Positions 1-9,531 are shown, counted from the first letter of the stretch. The stretch is DNA of 64,000 nt from Prorocentrum cordatum (GCA_963575745.1 CAUYUJ010016350.1:21001-85000), one strand, 5' to 3'. The notes: generated from the letters alone by a model not told the origin. Numbers and translations are program-made.

Positions 1-2
1 GC

Positions 3-2024
3 ATGCCTGCGAAGAATCCCCCACCGGGTACTTTGCCTGGTGAAATCGTCATGGCGACCGGTGCTATCTATGGCACCCGTGACGCAGGACGGCAGTGGTA
101 TCTCTACGCCCAGAAGGTGTTCAAGGACCACGGTCTAATCGAGAGCAAGCTCGAGAAGGGTCTCTACTTTTTCTACGACTCCAAGGGCCTGGCCGCCGTC
201 ATACATTCCCATGTGGACGACTTCTTGATTGCTCAGCGCAAGGATTCAACAGAGTGGCAGCGTATCATTGATAGCCTTGGGAAGAAGCTGCATCTCAAGA
301 AGGTTGAAGGCATTATCAAATATTGCGGACGTACGATCTCAAAGTCTGACGAAGAGTTTCGCGTCACGCAGGCCACGGCTGCCAAGCAGGTCGACCCTGT
401 CGAGATCTTCTTCGCGAGGGGCCGCGCCCCCGACGACAAGCTGTCCATGGAGGAGGTATCCAGCTATCGACGCACTCTGGGTCAACTACTCTGGCTCGCT
501 GTTCAGACGCGAGTCGACATCGCCTGCCCGGTCAGCATGGCTGCCAGGCGCACGAACGTCGCTACCGTTGCCGACGCCAAGACGCTCAACAAGACGGTCA
601 ACTACGTTCACGGCTCTTCCGGCTTTGCCATCGTGCTGAAGCGCAATCTCATCAACCTGAACACCTGCACCACCGTTTGCTTCAGCGACGCCGCGTTCGC
701 CAACATCGACGGTTTGAAGAGCCAGTGGGGCATGGCCATGGGCCTTACCCACCGACCTCGCGATGTAGTCGGAGGCCGATACGATCTATGCCCACCAGTT
801 GCCTGGCATTCGGGTGCCGTCAAGAGGTCCGTGAAGTCCACGCTGGCCGCGGAGGGCTACGCCACCCTCGAGGGGACCGAAACCAACACATGGTTCCGCC
901 AGCTGCTCACCGAAGCCTACAACCCCAAGACGCCGCTCAAGGAGATCGACGATCTCAGCTTGAAGCGCCCTGGGGAGGTTTACAGCGACAGCAAGGGCCT
1001 CGTTACCCACATCCAGTCCGACGTGGGCCAGTCTTCCGACAAGCGGTTCCGCATCGTCGCCTCCATGATCAAGGAGGCCGTACATCCCAACAGCGAGCTG
1101 CGCTTGACTTGGGTTCCTACCTGGAGCATGGTTGCCGACTCGCTCACCAAGGTGATGGAGACCAGCTTGCTGCTCTCCTTCTTCGGCGCCAAGAAGCACA
1201 ACTTCGGCACCAGGCAGCCCAACGCCGCCATGATCGCCTCCGTGCTTGCCACGTGCATCGGCAAGGTCAAGGGTCAGCCGACTCCTTCGCCGCCACAGCC
1301 GTTCGACATGAACTACTACTGGTACACGTGCTACCTGACGTGCTTCTCGATGTTCGTGGGAATGATGGTGGGATTCAGCATCTTCGCCGTTATGTGGCAT
1401 GCGATGGCTCAGAACACCCTGGAGCCACCGCCGCAGGAGGGCAAGGCTGAGGGCGACCGGCACCCAGGCTGGGACGGGAGACGCCTCGGGAGGCGGAACA
1501 ACGCGCAGCCCGCGATTCCAGAGGAAGAGGACGCCGACGGATACATCTTCATGCCCGACGCCCTGGAGACCGTTGCCGCTGCCGCGGCCCAGAGCAGCTC
1601 ATCGACAGAGAACGCAGGTCCGGCTCCGAGGCCTTCAGCTGCTCCCGCGCCGGCATCGCTGCAGGACAGCTTCGCCCCATCATCGTCACCGAGCACGCCC
1701 ATGACGGTATCCAGCTCATCATCGGCAAGCATCGTGTCTTGGAATAACTCCACGCCGACGGTCTCGCCGATGGAGATCAACGAGTGTGCCGTGGCAGGGC
1801 GCAGCATTCGCGTAGGGTATAACCCGCACAGCGTCTACGCGACCTGCAGGACATGCAGGCGCCACTCGTCGTGGCTTCGCCGGAACCACAGAGTGCATCA
1901 GCCCGACTTCACGCGCGTGCACCACTCGCTGAAGCACGAGCTCCAGAGTCGATGGGCGCAGATGATGGGATGCGACGCGCCGAGCCGCACGACGCCGGAA
2001 AAAGGGACTAAGACGTCCACGTGA
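3..2024 (+). CDS. pol: Ty1/copia-type Pol, C-terminal part (RT end, RNase H, membrane tail)
   Basis: The frame is open from the window edge, so the Met at base 3 is probably not the true start. Residues 20-40 hold the copia RT block ending DAGRQWYLYAQKVF. Residues about 67-77 hold HSHVDDFLIA, a variant of the YVDD catalytic box. RNase H follows, with its acidic motifs at CFSDAAFA (about base 678), LAAEGYATLEG (about 843) and YSDSKGLVTHI (about 985), and the copia-typical VADSLTK near 1130. After RNase H, residues about 437-467 form one hydrophobic stretch (YLTCFSMFVGMMVGFSIF). A Pro/Ser-rich tail follows, then a Cys/Arg motif CRTCRRHSSW. This is replicative machinery of a retrotransposon, and the stretch present here has no internal stop. 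Gag, protease and integrase lie outside the window. Confidence 0.87.
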   Translation: MPAKNPPPGTLPGEIVMATGAIYGTRDAGRQWYLYAQKVFKDHGLIESKLEKGLYFFYDSKGLAAVIHSHVDDFLIAQRKDSTEWQRIIDSLGKKLHLKKVEGIIKYCGRTISKSDEEFRVTQATAAKQVDPVEIFFARGRAPDDKLSMEEVSSYRRTLGQLLWLAVQTRVDIACPVSMAARRTNVATVADAKTLNKTVNYVHGSSGFAIVLKRNLINLNTCTTVCFSDAAFANIDGLKSQWGMAMGLTHRPRDVVGGRYDLCPPVAWHSGAVKRSVKSTLAAEGYATLEGTETNTWFRQLLTEAYNPKTPLKEIDDLSLKRPGEVYSDSKGLVTHIQSDVGQSSDKRFRIVASMIKEAVHPNSELRLTWVPTWSMVADSLTKVMETSLLLSFFGAKKHNFGTRQPNAAMIASVLATCIGKVKGQPTPSPPQPFDMNYYWYTCYLTCFSMFVGMMVGFSIFAVMWHAMAQNTLEPPPQEGKAEGDRHPGWDGRRLGRRNNAQPAIPEEEDADGYIFMPDALETVAAAAAQSSSSTENAGPAPRPSAAPAPASLQDSFAPSSSPSTPMTVSSSSSASIVSWNNSTPTVSPMEINECAVAGRSIRVGYNPHSVYATCRTCRRHSSWLRRNHRVHQPDFTRVHHSLKHELQSRWAQMMGCDAPSRTTPEKGTKTST

Positions 2025-2047
2025 ATGAGCTCCCCGCCTGTTCATGC

Positions 2048-2173
2048 TTCGCCGCTATTTGGACGCTGCTGCCAGCAGCCGCTCACACTATCCGCATTCA
2101 GTTTGCTTTCGCCGCCACCCAGACGCTGCTTGCCAGCCGCTCACATTATCCGCATTCAGTGTGGTTCGCCGCC
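2048..2173. repeat. Two-and-a-bit copy tandem repeat, about 57-60 bp
   Basis: Copies start with TTCGCCGC at 2048, 2108 and (partial) 2165. Copies one and two share GACGCTGCT, CCGCTCACA(C/T)TATCC and GCATTCAGT in the same order. This is directly visible. Confidence 0.85.
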
Positions 2174-2289
2174 ACGCGGCCATTCGCAGCCTGTATGTTT
2201 CATCGCGCCTGGCCTGATCAGCCTCTGTGTGTGCTCTGTTTTTATGGTGATGACGATCACCAGCCAGATTGCTCTGCTACCAAAGGTTT

Positions 2290-2314
2290 TATCTTATTAC
2301 TAAGTAATAAGATA
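2290..2314. other. Perfect hairpin, 11-bp arms, 3-nt loop
   Basis: TATCTTATTAC is followed by TAA and then GTAATAAGATA. The arms are exact reverse complements in otherwise GC-rich DNA. Confidence 0.85.
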
Positions 2315-2431
2315 CCAGCCGAGTGCCCGTTGCGCCGAGAATTTATATCTCAGCAGGTGCGTGAAGCAGCACCCGTCAAATCGCCCCGTGGGCAGCCTGC
2401 TAGCATGCCGTGCGAGCCGTTTGCTCGCGAT

Positions 2432-2449
2432 AGATTATCAAGATAATCT
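2432..2449. other. Perfect hairpin, 8-bp arms, 2-nt loop
   Basis: AGATTATC-AA-GATAATCT. This is the second AT-rich hairpin within 150 bp, in the probable LTR of the first copia element. Confidence 0.8.
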
Positions 2450-2696
2450 GCTCCGTTTGTAATGAAGTTTTTGCGAGTGACTTGAAGTAGTCCCCGCTAC
2501 CAGGCGCCCGAGCGGCGACTAGGAGGAGTGTGAATCAAGCTCGCTCCCCAGGAGAGTAGAAGAAGGTTATTAGATCTCTTCCCCTGCCCTTGCTTCTGCG
2601 CTCTCACCCCCTGTTCTCCCGCAGCCGTTTTCTCTCAAAACGATTATAGGGCCCTTGGCCTTAGAGCTACGTTCCTCGCCGCGCGAGTAAAAGATA

Positions 2697-3215
2697 TCAA
2701 GCGATTATCTTCCATATCACAGGGGTGCCAGGCGTGTACGTGTGCGTCGGTCCATACGGCACTGCCCCCAGGGTATCTTGGACCGCGCGTCGGACCGCGC
2801 CCAGGTCGATTAGGCCTTCTGTGGCGACGTTCCAGCGTAGATGTGATCCTGCTTTTTGGTCCACATTGCGCGCCAGGGATGGGCCTCCTGTCCAGGGGTC
2901 GGCCATGGTGATTCGTCGAGGTGTTACCGCGCCTGGTTGACCGTTGCTGGCCAGCGCCGTAGGTACGCGCGAACAGATATATCGTATGATGGGCGCCGCC
3001 GCGGCTTCAGGTGCGTTGATCAGCATGATCCCGGATGCCGTGATGCCCACCCTGTGTTCCAGGGCCGCTGTGGCCTGCGCGGCGATGGGGTAGGCGAGAC
3101 AGAGGCTGCCCCGTCGCAGTGGGATATGGACGACGTCTGCGTTCTCGTGCAGTCTCCATACTGCGGTGGGGATGTCGGTGCGTGCCAGTTGCTGGGCCGC
3201 CGCCTGTACGCTCAC
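2697..3215 (-). CDS. C-terminal frame of an unknown - strand gene
   Basis: This 172-codon frame has protein-like composition, with an end near PGTPVIWKIIA and a stop at 2697. It directly follows the 3212-3514 frame, whose stop overlaps its start. I read the two as one protein separated by a frameshift or a spliced-out junction. I see no known domain. The hydrophobic patch LEHRVGITASGIMLINAPEA is too weak to call a membrane segment. It belongs with the RING-bearing frames upstream (3569-6653). Confidence 0.35.
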   Translation of the reverse strand: MSVQAAAQQLARTDIPTAVWRLHENADVVHIPLRRGSLCLAYPIAAQATAALEHRVGITASGIMLINAPEAAAAPIIRYICSRVPTALASNGQPGAVTPRRITMADPWTGGPSLARNVDQKAGSHLRWNVATEGLIDLGAVRRAVQDTLGAVPYGPTHTYTPGTPVIWKIIA

Positions 3216-3514
3216 GATGACGCGGCTGACGTCGGCAGGACTGGACTGGAGTTCCGCATGCGGATCTTGATGGCGTGATGGGCCAGTGGTTCTATCCCCT
3301 GTAGAAGAAACTCTGGGTTGCGCCCGAGCTGCGTGATGTTAGTGCCCCATTCCAGCTGGTGTACATGCTCCTCCATGTCCCGTTGGGCGCGCGTCATGAG
3401 AGCGACAACGTGTTCGTTGCCGGAGCCGGCGGTGAGGATGTGGAGGGTGCCCTTCAGGTCGGCACTGCCATTTCCCCAATGCACCACTACACTGGGGGCG
3501 TGTCGTAAGCGCAT
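3212..3514 (-). CDS. Middle frame of an unknown - strand gene
   Basis: This 100-codon frame overlaps the next downstream frame by 4 bases. It contains TRAQRDMEEHVHQLEWG, a plausible amphipathic helix. I recognise no family. It is interpreted as a segment of the same gene as 2697-3215 and 3569-4633, because order, strand and codon character agree. Confidence 0.35.
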   Translation of the reverse strand: MRLRHAPSVVVHWGNGSADLKGTLHILTAGSGNEHVVALMTRAQRDMEEHVHQLEWGTNITQLGRNPEFLLQGIEPLAHHAIKIRMRNSSPVLPTSAASS

Positions 3515-3568
3515 GGGCCTGGCCAGAAATTGATCTGCATGGCAAGAATCTGCATGGGGCCGCGGTGC

Positions 3569-4633
3569 TCAGCTAGCGGTCGTCCGACTGGTACCAGATG
3601 GTTGGCTCTGCTGAGTGTCCGGTGTCCCCAGAGAGTGCGCGCGGCGGCCGTCGTCCCAATCGGCGCCGGTGTCGACTGCCATGATGACGGGAGGCGGGGG
3701 CGGGACGTGTGCAACTGGACATTCGGTGGCTCTCCTTGAGTGGTCCAGGATCTCTCTCACTTTGTCGTGTCCGGCCTCGTTGGGGAACGTGAAAGTCGCT
3801 GCTGTGTTGTCGATGGGCCTGATTCCTACCAGTGCCCGCGGACATATCACGATGGTCGCTCGTAACTCGCGAATCGCTGCCGCGACTATGGACGTGGGCG
3901 CGTGGACTGGTCCTCTCGTGCGCCAGCGGTTAACTGCGTTAACTCTGACTACCACATTGCGCCACCTCTCGTGGGTGGCCAGGGGTCGCTGTTCCAGTCG
4001 CGCCCTCTCGCTGGGAGGCTCAGTCTCCGGGTGGCTGGATGCTGCTCTAGTGGGTTGAGTCCCTTCGCGTGGTGGCCCTTGCACCTCGGAGTTCCTTTCT
4101 GGCATCGCCTCATTCGCGGGCCCGGGGGAGCAGGTGGCCATGGCGGCCTTCCGTTGTGTGAACACACGCTGCCATCGGATCATGCGCCGTAGCCTGTCCA
4201 CGTCTTCGTGGGAGTGTGTCTGAGGCCGCGGGCCGGTGGTGCCGTCGGGTCGGAGCCATAAGACCCCCTCTAGGACGTTGGTGGCCCACTGCGTTTCGGC
4301 CTCCGTTGCTGGGGGTAGAAGGGTGTCCTCTTCCCGTCCGTCGCCGTTTTCTGCCATGCTGGCGTGGTCGTCTGTCGCGTTGGGCTGCGCGGGGGAGGCA
4401 GGGGCCGCGTTCCCACTCTCCGCCCCTGGCGCAGGTGCGCCTGCCGTTGTTGGAGCAGGTGGTTCGATGACCTGGAGGGTGTCACCGTTATCCTCGCCGC
4501 GGCACAGCGGACACTGACGCTCGTCCCTTCTCTGCCGCATTCTCCAGTCCTCGAGCAGTGAAAGTGCGCTCGGTGCCCACATGGTATTATGCTGGACACC
4601 CTCCCGATCATGATGTCCTGGCAAATCGGGCAT
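3569..4633 (-). CDS. Unknown protein frame carrying the second half of a RING zinc finger
   Basis: Early in the frame, LLEDWRMRQRRDERQCPLCRG gives the closing CPxC pair of a RING motif. The opening half lies in another frame (4270-4758), so the motif crosses a frame change near 4560. A Pro/Ala/Thr-rich linker follows. Then comes a more globular block around RWRNVVVRVNAVNRWRTRGP and TIVICPRALVGIRPIDN. RING fingers bind two zinc ions and commonly recruit E2 ubiquitin-conjugating enzymes. That role is only inferred here. The substrate is unknown and no flanking host gene helps. Confidence 0.5.
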   Translation of the reverse strand: MPDLPGHHDREGVQHNTMWAPSALSLLEDWRMRQRRDERQCPLCRGEDNGDTLQVIEPPAPTTAGAPAPGAESGNAAPASPAQPNATDDHASMAENGDGREEDTLLPPATEAETQWATNVLEGVLWLRPDGTTGPRPQTHSHEDVDRLRRMIRWQRVFTQRKAAMATCSPGPANEAMPERNSEVQGPPREGTQPTRAASSHPETEPPSERARLEQRPLATHERWRNVVVRVNAVNRWRTRGPVHAPTSIVAAAIRELRATIVICPRALVGIRPIDNTAATFTFPNEAGHDKVREILDHSRRATECPVAHVPPPPPVIMAVDTGADWDDGRRAHSLGTPDTQQSQPSGTSRTTAS

Positions 4634-4758
4634 CGCTCCTTCGTGGCATCCACCTGGGCGGGGGGGGCAGGCGGTGGGCTAGCCCTGGCCGCGGCGGCTG
4701 TCAGTTCGCTGTGTACGAAGCGCCCTTGTTGCCCCCCTGCTCTGGTGGAGTCCTGCAT
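4270..4758 (-). pseudogene. First half of the RING finger, in a shifted frame
   Basis: Only the part from about 4540 to 4758 looks real. It reads ERCPICQDIMIGRV, then IIPCGHRAHFHC, giving C-x2-C, then C-x-H-x2-H-x2-C-like spacing. Together with CPLC in the 3569-4633 frame this makes a RING-type set of eight ligands. Upstream of it is a Pro/Ala linker that continues the 4679-6316 frame. The split means a base was gained or lost near 4560, or an intron junction that I cannot see. The rest of this frame is a shadow. Confidence 0.55.
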
Positions 4759-6316
4759 GCAACATGAGGTGTCTTAGGGTGTCCACCATCGCGCCGGCGC
4801 TGAAGGGTTCGTATACAGGAAACGCCTCAGCGGGCATGCCGGTGGCCACTGTGGCAAAGCTCACGAGTTGCGCCGGCGATAGCACCGCGGCCCGTCTGAG
4901 CCATCTTGCGACAACGTCGAAGGGTCCTCCATCAACCTGCCTCCTCACGAGCAGCGGTCGTAGCAGAGAGCGATAGTGGGGGCGCAGGATGAACCACATC
5001 ACAGCCGATAGCCGCTGGCCTTGATTAGCGCCAGGGCTCGGGATGTCCCATAGCATGTCGTGTACCCTTTGCGCCGCGGCGCCGTCCACCGAACCGTCGT
5101 CGGGTAGCGCGGCGGGTGGAGCGTTGGCGTCTTCGTCGGTTTGGTCCCTGCGATCTAGTGCACTGGCGATGTCGTGGATGGTCAGGACCGTGCGCCATTC
5201 GGGCTGGTGTGGGGTGGGGCGTGGCAGGATTCGCACGCTCGATCCACTGAGGGTGCGATGGTCAGCGGGCGCGGCGATGCTGCTGTTGTCGACTGCGCGT
5301 CGGGCCTGTGGAGGTCCCTGAGGTGCGGGCGGTTCGCGCGCCATCTGAGGAGGCGGCGCGCGTGCTCCTTGTGGCCCTAACATCACGTCGGCTTGTGCCC
5401 ATCCGTGCGGGCCTGCGAGGTCCATCAGGTGCCCCTGTAGCCGCGCGTGTAGGTAGCCCCATTCCTGAGGGGAGGGGGCGTTCAGGCCGCTCCGCTGCGA
5501 GAGTGTGGGTGCCTCTCCTCGCAGGATCACGAGCGCGTCGCCGCTCGTCGTCACGTCACGTCCCTCCCACCATTCTATCGTGATCCGGAAGCCGTTGAGT
5601 GGCACTCCCGCGGTCCGCAACGACAGTCGTAGTGCCTCTCTGGTGGCCTCGACAGCCGAGAGCCAGAGGAAGGGGACCAGGTACCCGCTCCAAGTGTAGT
5701 TCTGTAGCGTGCGATTCGCCATGGCCTGTCTAACGCACGCAATCTCGTTTTGCATGGTCCGCGCTATCTGTCCAGCGCGGTCTGCGGGCCCGCCTGTCAC
5801 TCCTATGCGCGGCCTGTTGCTTCTTCTATGTCCCAGGTCGTGGGCTAGGTCGGCGGAGTGTCCTGCGTCGACTTCCATGGGGGTCGTGGACCCACCGCTG
5901 TTGAGGTGTGCTGGGGCTCCGCGCGCACTTTGGCCCCAGGAGGTGGGGGCGCGCGCGCGCTCGGCACGTTCGCCCGCAGCGGCGCTGGCTGCGCCAACTG
6001 TGTCGCTACAGGCGCGCGCTGGCGCGGCGGTCGTTTGGCCTGTCCTGGTGCTTGCGTTGGCGATATCCGGGCGGAGCCGTCTGACCACCATTCGCATCAA
6101 CGCTCTGTCCAGCGAGGTCATGGGTCGCAGGTTGGCGATGTCGTGGCGGCGTTCGTGCTGAGCCGCATCTGTGAGAACTGCGATCCCCTCTAGGGCTACC
6201 TCTTGCTCTTCGCCGGTCATGCCGCCCCCGTATTGGTGCCGTGCGAGACAGAGGGGGTCGTCGGGGAGTTCGGTCTGGTGTCTGCTGAGACCCGTCACGT
6301 GGGCAATCCAGTCCAC
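4679..6316 (-). CDS. Large unknown protein frame upstream of the RING motif
   Basis: This is the longest uninterrupted - strand frame in the region (545 codons). It looks protein-like rather than an antisense shadow. It has blocks such as QNYTWSGYLVPFLWLSAVEA and RLSAVMWFILRPHYRSLLRPL separated by Ala/Pro/Arg linkers, and its C-terminal end leads into the RING half. I recognise no family. It could be part of an unclassified mobile element or of a decayed host gene. The upstream sequence continues in another frame (6317-6653), so the Met at 6316 is probably not the original start. Confidence 0.45.
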   Translation of the reverse strand: MDWIAHVTGLSRHQTELPDDPLCLARHQYGGGMTGEEQEVALEGIAVLTDAAQHERRHDIANLRPMTSLDRALMRMVVRRLRPDIANASTRTGQTTAAPARACSDTVGAASAAAGERAERARAPTSWGQSARGAPAHLNSGGSTTPMEVDAGHSADLAHDLGHRRSNRPRIGVTGGPADRAGQIARTMQNEIACVRQAMANRTLQNYTWSGYLVPFLWLSAVEATREALRLSLRTAGVPLNGFRITIEWWEGRDVTTSGDALVILRGEAPTLSQRSGLNAPSPQEWGYLHARLQGHLMDLAGPHGWAQADVMLGPQGARAPPPQMAREPPAPQGPPQARRAVDNSSIAAPADHRTLSGSSVRILPRPTPHQPEWRTVLTIHDIASALDRRDQTDEDANAPPAALPDDGSVDGAAAQRVHDMLWDIPSPGANQGQRLSAVMWFILRPHYRSLLRPLLVRRQVDGGPFDVVARWLRRAAVLSPAQLVSFATVATGMPAEAFPVYEPFSAGAMVDTLRHLMLHAGLHQSRGATRALRTQRTDSRRGQG

Positions 6317-6653
6317 GTCCCTGTTTGGAGAGCCCGAGTTGCACGAGTCTGTACATGCCTCCTAGTTCGCTGAGGTCGTCGGCTTGCGCTTGGCAGTCGT
6401 TGGTGCCAAGGGCGGGTGGGATGGTCTCATGCGTGGTGGTGATGGCTCGCGGCAACCACTCTGCTACCGCGCGGTTCCTCAGGGCCTGCGCTCGGATGAC
6501 GCATGCTAAATCCGTGGCGCACCGCAGGTTCGATCCGCATAGCGCGGAGAGCGCCGCCGCGGCACCGCGTTGGTGATCGTTCGCCGCTGGGTTTGCCCAT
6601 GCGGAGTCCTCCGAATCGACCATCCATTTCCAGGCTAGGAGCAGCTCACCCAC
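6317..6653 (-). pseudogene. Upstream continuation of the unknown - strand gene
   Basis: The frame beginning at 6653 reads LLLAWKWMVDSEDSAWANPA, then LSELGGMYRLVQLGLSKQGR, and then becomes arginine-rich nonsense. At that point the 4679-6316 frame takes over. I therefore place a frameshift near 6316. No domain is recognised. Confidence 0.35.
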
Positions 6654-7380
6654 GAGCCAGGAGGGGGCGCAGCTGGCAAGCTGCCCTTCCCCCGGTGAGC
6701 ATAGCGGTTCGAATGCTCGTGCTGCGTGCGCCAGGGCTGAGCATCGCCCAGTCAGTCGAAAGGATGCCTTTGTATCCAGTCGCCTGGGACGACCTGGACA
6801 GGGATTGTTTGGTCGTAGTCGGATTATTGCATGGTCGCCCGACTGAATCTAAGGCAGGCAGGGCACATCCCTGCCAGGGGGCCCTCTCGGAACTTCCAGG
6901 AGCCGGAGGTGCCGCATTGGGCATGCATGTGCGAATTAAGACCGTGGGCCGTGAGATAGCACGAGGGGGGGGGGAGGGGGGCTTCTTGGCCACGTCGCCG
7001 TGACTGGCCTTGTCGTGGAGAGACGCATGTCTCCATCTCCGTCGGCGTTGGGCAGCAAGGGGGGGCACGTCCCCCGAGCCCCGCAGGTGTTGTCCCATGA
7101 CGTCTGGGCATGCCTTAGTGACGCCCGCGGGCGACGCGCCGATGGCATCCACCGCGCGGCCCGGGAAGGCGCCCGCTGCTGTGAGACGTGCCCATGTTAA
7201 CATGTCGCGCGTGGACGGGAAGGACATCCTGCCGCGCCTGCCTTCCGATATGAGCGCCCTTCTGACCAGTGTGCGGTCGGGGGGCCCTGCTTCTAGTCCG
7301 GCCAGGGGGAACATGTCGAGTCCTTGCCCTGCGCGCTGTGGTTGCAGCCCCATGTTGAGTTGCATTGCTGCCTCTTCCAT
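6646..7380 (-). CDS. Unknown protein frame, N-terminal to 6317-6653
   Basis: This 244-codon frame contains QGLDMFPLAGLEAGPPDRTL and RRGRMSFPSTRDMLTWARL. It ends in ARG just where the next frame resumes with LLLAWKW. That fits a third segment of the same broken gene. Its function is unknown. Confidence 0.35.
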   Translation of the reverse strand: MEEAAMQLNMGLQPQRAGQGLDMFPLAGLEAGPPDRTLVRRALISEGRRGRMSFPSTRDMLTWARLTAAGAFPGRAVDAIGASPAGVTKACPDVMGQHLRGSGDVPPLAAQRRRRWRHASLHDKASHGDVAKKPPSPPPRAISRPTVLIRTCMPNAAPPAPGSSERAPWQGCALPALDSVGRPCNNPTTTKQSLSRSSQATGYKGILSTDWAMLSPGARSTSIRTAMLTGGRAACQLRPLLARG

Positions 7381-8285
7381 GGTCTGCGAATGGGCGTTGG
7401 CGATGCTTTGTTCCGCCCGCGCTGCGGGGGGTCGGCCGAGCGGTTCGGGGCGCGCAATCTGGACACCCTGGTGAAGGTGCGCAAACCGTATCGCGAGGAG
7501 CTCCTACGCGCGCGGCTCTATCCCGCCTCGCCGGACCACCCGGTCGTGGCCGTTCAGGGACCAAAGAACCCTGGTGGCGTCGCCTGCGCCCAGTGCGCTC
7601 GTGGGCGCACTTACCTCTGCGCTGGCGGGGATGCCGTTTGTCTGGTTTGCCTCGCAGTCCTCACGCGGGTTTCCGCGCTGCGGTGGGTCTCGACGGTGCC
7701 CTTCCGCAAACCAGAGTTCATCATGTCAGTGAGGGCTGCGCTTTGTTGAGGAATTATGGGCGCCCACAACAGGTCGGCCTCGTCTTAAAGTGGGCCCCAC
7801 TGGTCGAAGTCCCTCGGTCATCCTTGGTCGCAGTGGGTGCAGCGCCCTTCGGTGATGGGCGTGAGTGCAGGGCACCCCTGGCACGGCCAGAGCACGTCGT
7901 TGCCCCGCATTCTCCAGTGCGTGCCGGGGTCGGGGCGCGCCCCTGGGCATGGTCTGTCTGTGATTTAGGGAAGATCCGCAAACGAACGCGGGCTTAAGCA
8001 GGCAAGCTGCAACGCAGGATGTTGGGACATGCGTATGTTGCAGGTCCACGCGACGACCAGCGCAACCGGCTCTGTTCCTGGAGGGGGTTCAGAGTCGCTC
8101 GTCCACTCGCACTGCACCCGACGTGCTGGGGCGTCGGCGGGGCCGCGCTCCACGTCCATGGAGTGTGCTGCACCAGCGGTGCGCGATGCCGCGGGCGTGG
8201 CAGCGCCCGCGACTACGCTGGGTACGTCTCCCCTGCCTTTCGGCGTGCAGCGAGCTCGGTTTGGAAGCCGGGACCGTTCGCTTCG
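7381..8285 (-). pseudogene. Decayed coding sequence with a Cys-rich patch
   Basis: Near 7835-7935 a - strand frame reads HWRMRGNDVLWPCQGC, then GRCTHCDQG and a stop. WRMR followed by paired cysteines echoes WRMRQRRDERQCPLC of the RING at 4.5 kb. This may therefore be a diverged duplicate, but the opening half of a RING is not visible. The rest of the stretch has short frames only. Confidence 0.3.
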
Positions 8286-9338
8286 CTATCTGTACTTCCT
8301 ACGGGGACGTGGGTGCCGTCTACGGAGGGAGGGGGGCAAATGGTTAGCGTTGGGGGGGATAGCGGGTCCAGAGGTGGCGCCTCGTTGGGCGGGGGGGGCA
8401 GGCCGCAGATCTGCCCCTTGATCGTCGCGCCGGGAGGGGGGAAAGGTCGCCTGGTCGGTCCACGCGGTCGGTCGTCCTGGGGAGTCGTGGCCGCTGCTCC
8501 GTGTTGTCTGCGGACTGCTGTGGCCTCGTGGCCGTCTGGTCGGCATGTCCCCACCTGCTATGGTGTCCAGGTCCTGTCCCGCGACGGCCTCTGAGTAGCT
8601 GGGGACCTCGGTGGTGCCGTTCCCGACAACTACGGGGGGGGCCGCGTCGCTGGCGTCCCTGCGCGATGGGCACAGGGTCACAGGTTGGTCGGTTGCTGCT
8701 TCCACCTGGGGGGAGGGAGGAGAGGTAGGATGGAGGCGGGCGGAGCCTTCGGCGGGTTCATCAGGGCGACTAACGGTCGCATAGCCAGAATGATCAGGCA
8801 AAAGGAACGGGAGAGGCTTGTTCGTCTGGCGGGGGTTCACGGGGACTAACGGTCGCAAAAACACGTGAGATAGAGGGAAAGGAGCCGAAGCGTCAGAATG
8901 TCGAGGGTCCGTCGGTAGCGGGTCACTCGTGGGTTCAGGGCGACACGCGGTCGCATTTCCATATTGAAGGCGGGTAGGGGATGAAAGGGTGGGAGCAGAG
9001 GGCGGGGCGTTCGGCAAGAGAGCTCTCGTCCCCGTGGGCGGGTCTATCGCCGTATTCCCCCTCTCCCCTGGGCCGCCTAGTCCTGGCGGCGGTGGGGGGC
9101 GGTCGGGGTTCAGGGTGTCAGCCGTTGAGGTATGACCAGTCGGATGTGAACGTGCAGTGCCTGCGGCAGCCCCATTGCTAGCTTGCACGCCCTGTAGTTC
9201 ACTCGACTCCCCAGTGGCGGTGGGCGCGGGGCCACCAGCCTCCAAAAATTCGCACCTCAGGACCTCCCCCCTCTCCTCCAGCCCCCGCTCGTCTCTAGGC
9301 GCGGCCGCAGACTCGGGATCAGGCACGCGTTGTCCCAC
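8286..9338 (-). CDS. Proline-rich open frame of doubtful status
   Basis: The 350 codons are dominated by Pro, Ser, Thr, Ala and Arg with no hydrophobic core. In DNA of this GC content such a frame can stay open by chance. It is kept because it lies directly upstream of, and on the same strand as, the RING-bearing frames. It could be a disordered N-terminal region. Confidence 0.22.
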   Translation of the reverse strand: MGQRVPDPESAAAPRDERGLEERGEVLRCEFLEAGGPAPTATGESSELQGVQASNGAAAGTARSHPTGHTSTADTLNPDRPPPPPGLGGPGERGNTAIDPPTGTRALLPNAPPSAPTLSSPTRLQYGNATACRPEPTSDPLPTDPRHSDASAPFPLSHVFLRPLVPVNPRQTNKPLPFLLPDHSGYATVSRPDEPAEGSARLHPTSPPSPQVEAATDQPVTLCPSRRDASDAAPPVVVGNGTTEVPSYSEAVAGQDLDTIAGGDMPTRRPRGHSSPQTTRSSGHDSPGRPTAWTDQATFPPSRRDDQGADLRPAPPAQRGATSGPAIPPNANHLPPSLRRRHPRPRRKYR

Positions 9339-9531
9339 CAGCTCCCGGTCACTGACCTCGGGGGGAGCAGGGGGGGGGCACGACAGAGGGCCAGATCAAA
9401 GAGGTGTCGTCGGCCATTCGGGGGGGATCGGTCGCGTCGAAGGGCAGCCGAGGGCGGCGCTAGGCGAGGGGCGCCGCCGGGGCGCGCGCGGGGGGCCGGC
9501 GCGCGGCCCAGGCGGTGCGTCGGACGCCTCC

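Larger units (their letters stand above)
2025..2696. other. Non-coding tail of the first copia element (3' UTR and probable LTR)
   Basis: No convincing gene is present between the copia stop and the - strand frames that end at 2697. The stretch carries a tandem repeat and two perfect hairpins, listed separately. It lies where a 3' UTR plus 3' LTR should be, but the matching 5' LTR is outside the window, so the LTR edges cannot be set. Confidence 0.5.

Noticed and set aside
6700-6730. GGTTCGAAT resembling a tRNA T-arm
   Set aside because: No acceptor or anticodon arm can be built around it.
7570-7690. + strand CxxC...CxxC pattern (CAQCARGRTYLC, CLVC)
   Set aside because: It is a short isolated frame opposite the - strand gene, with no supporting residues. 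Chance is likely.
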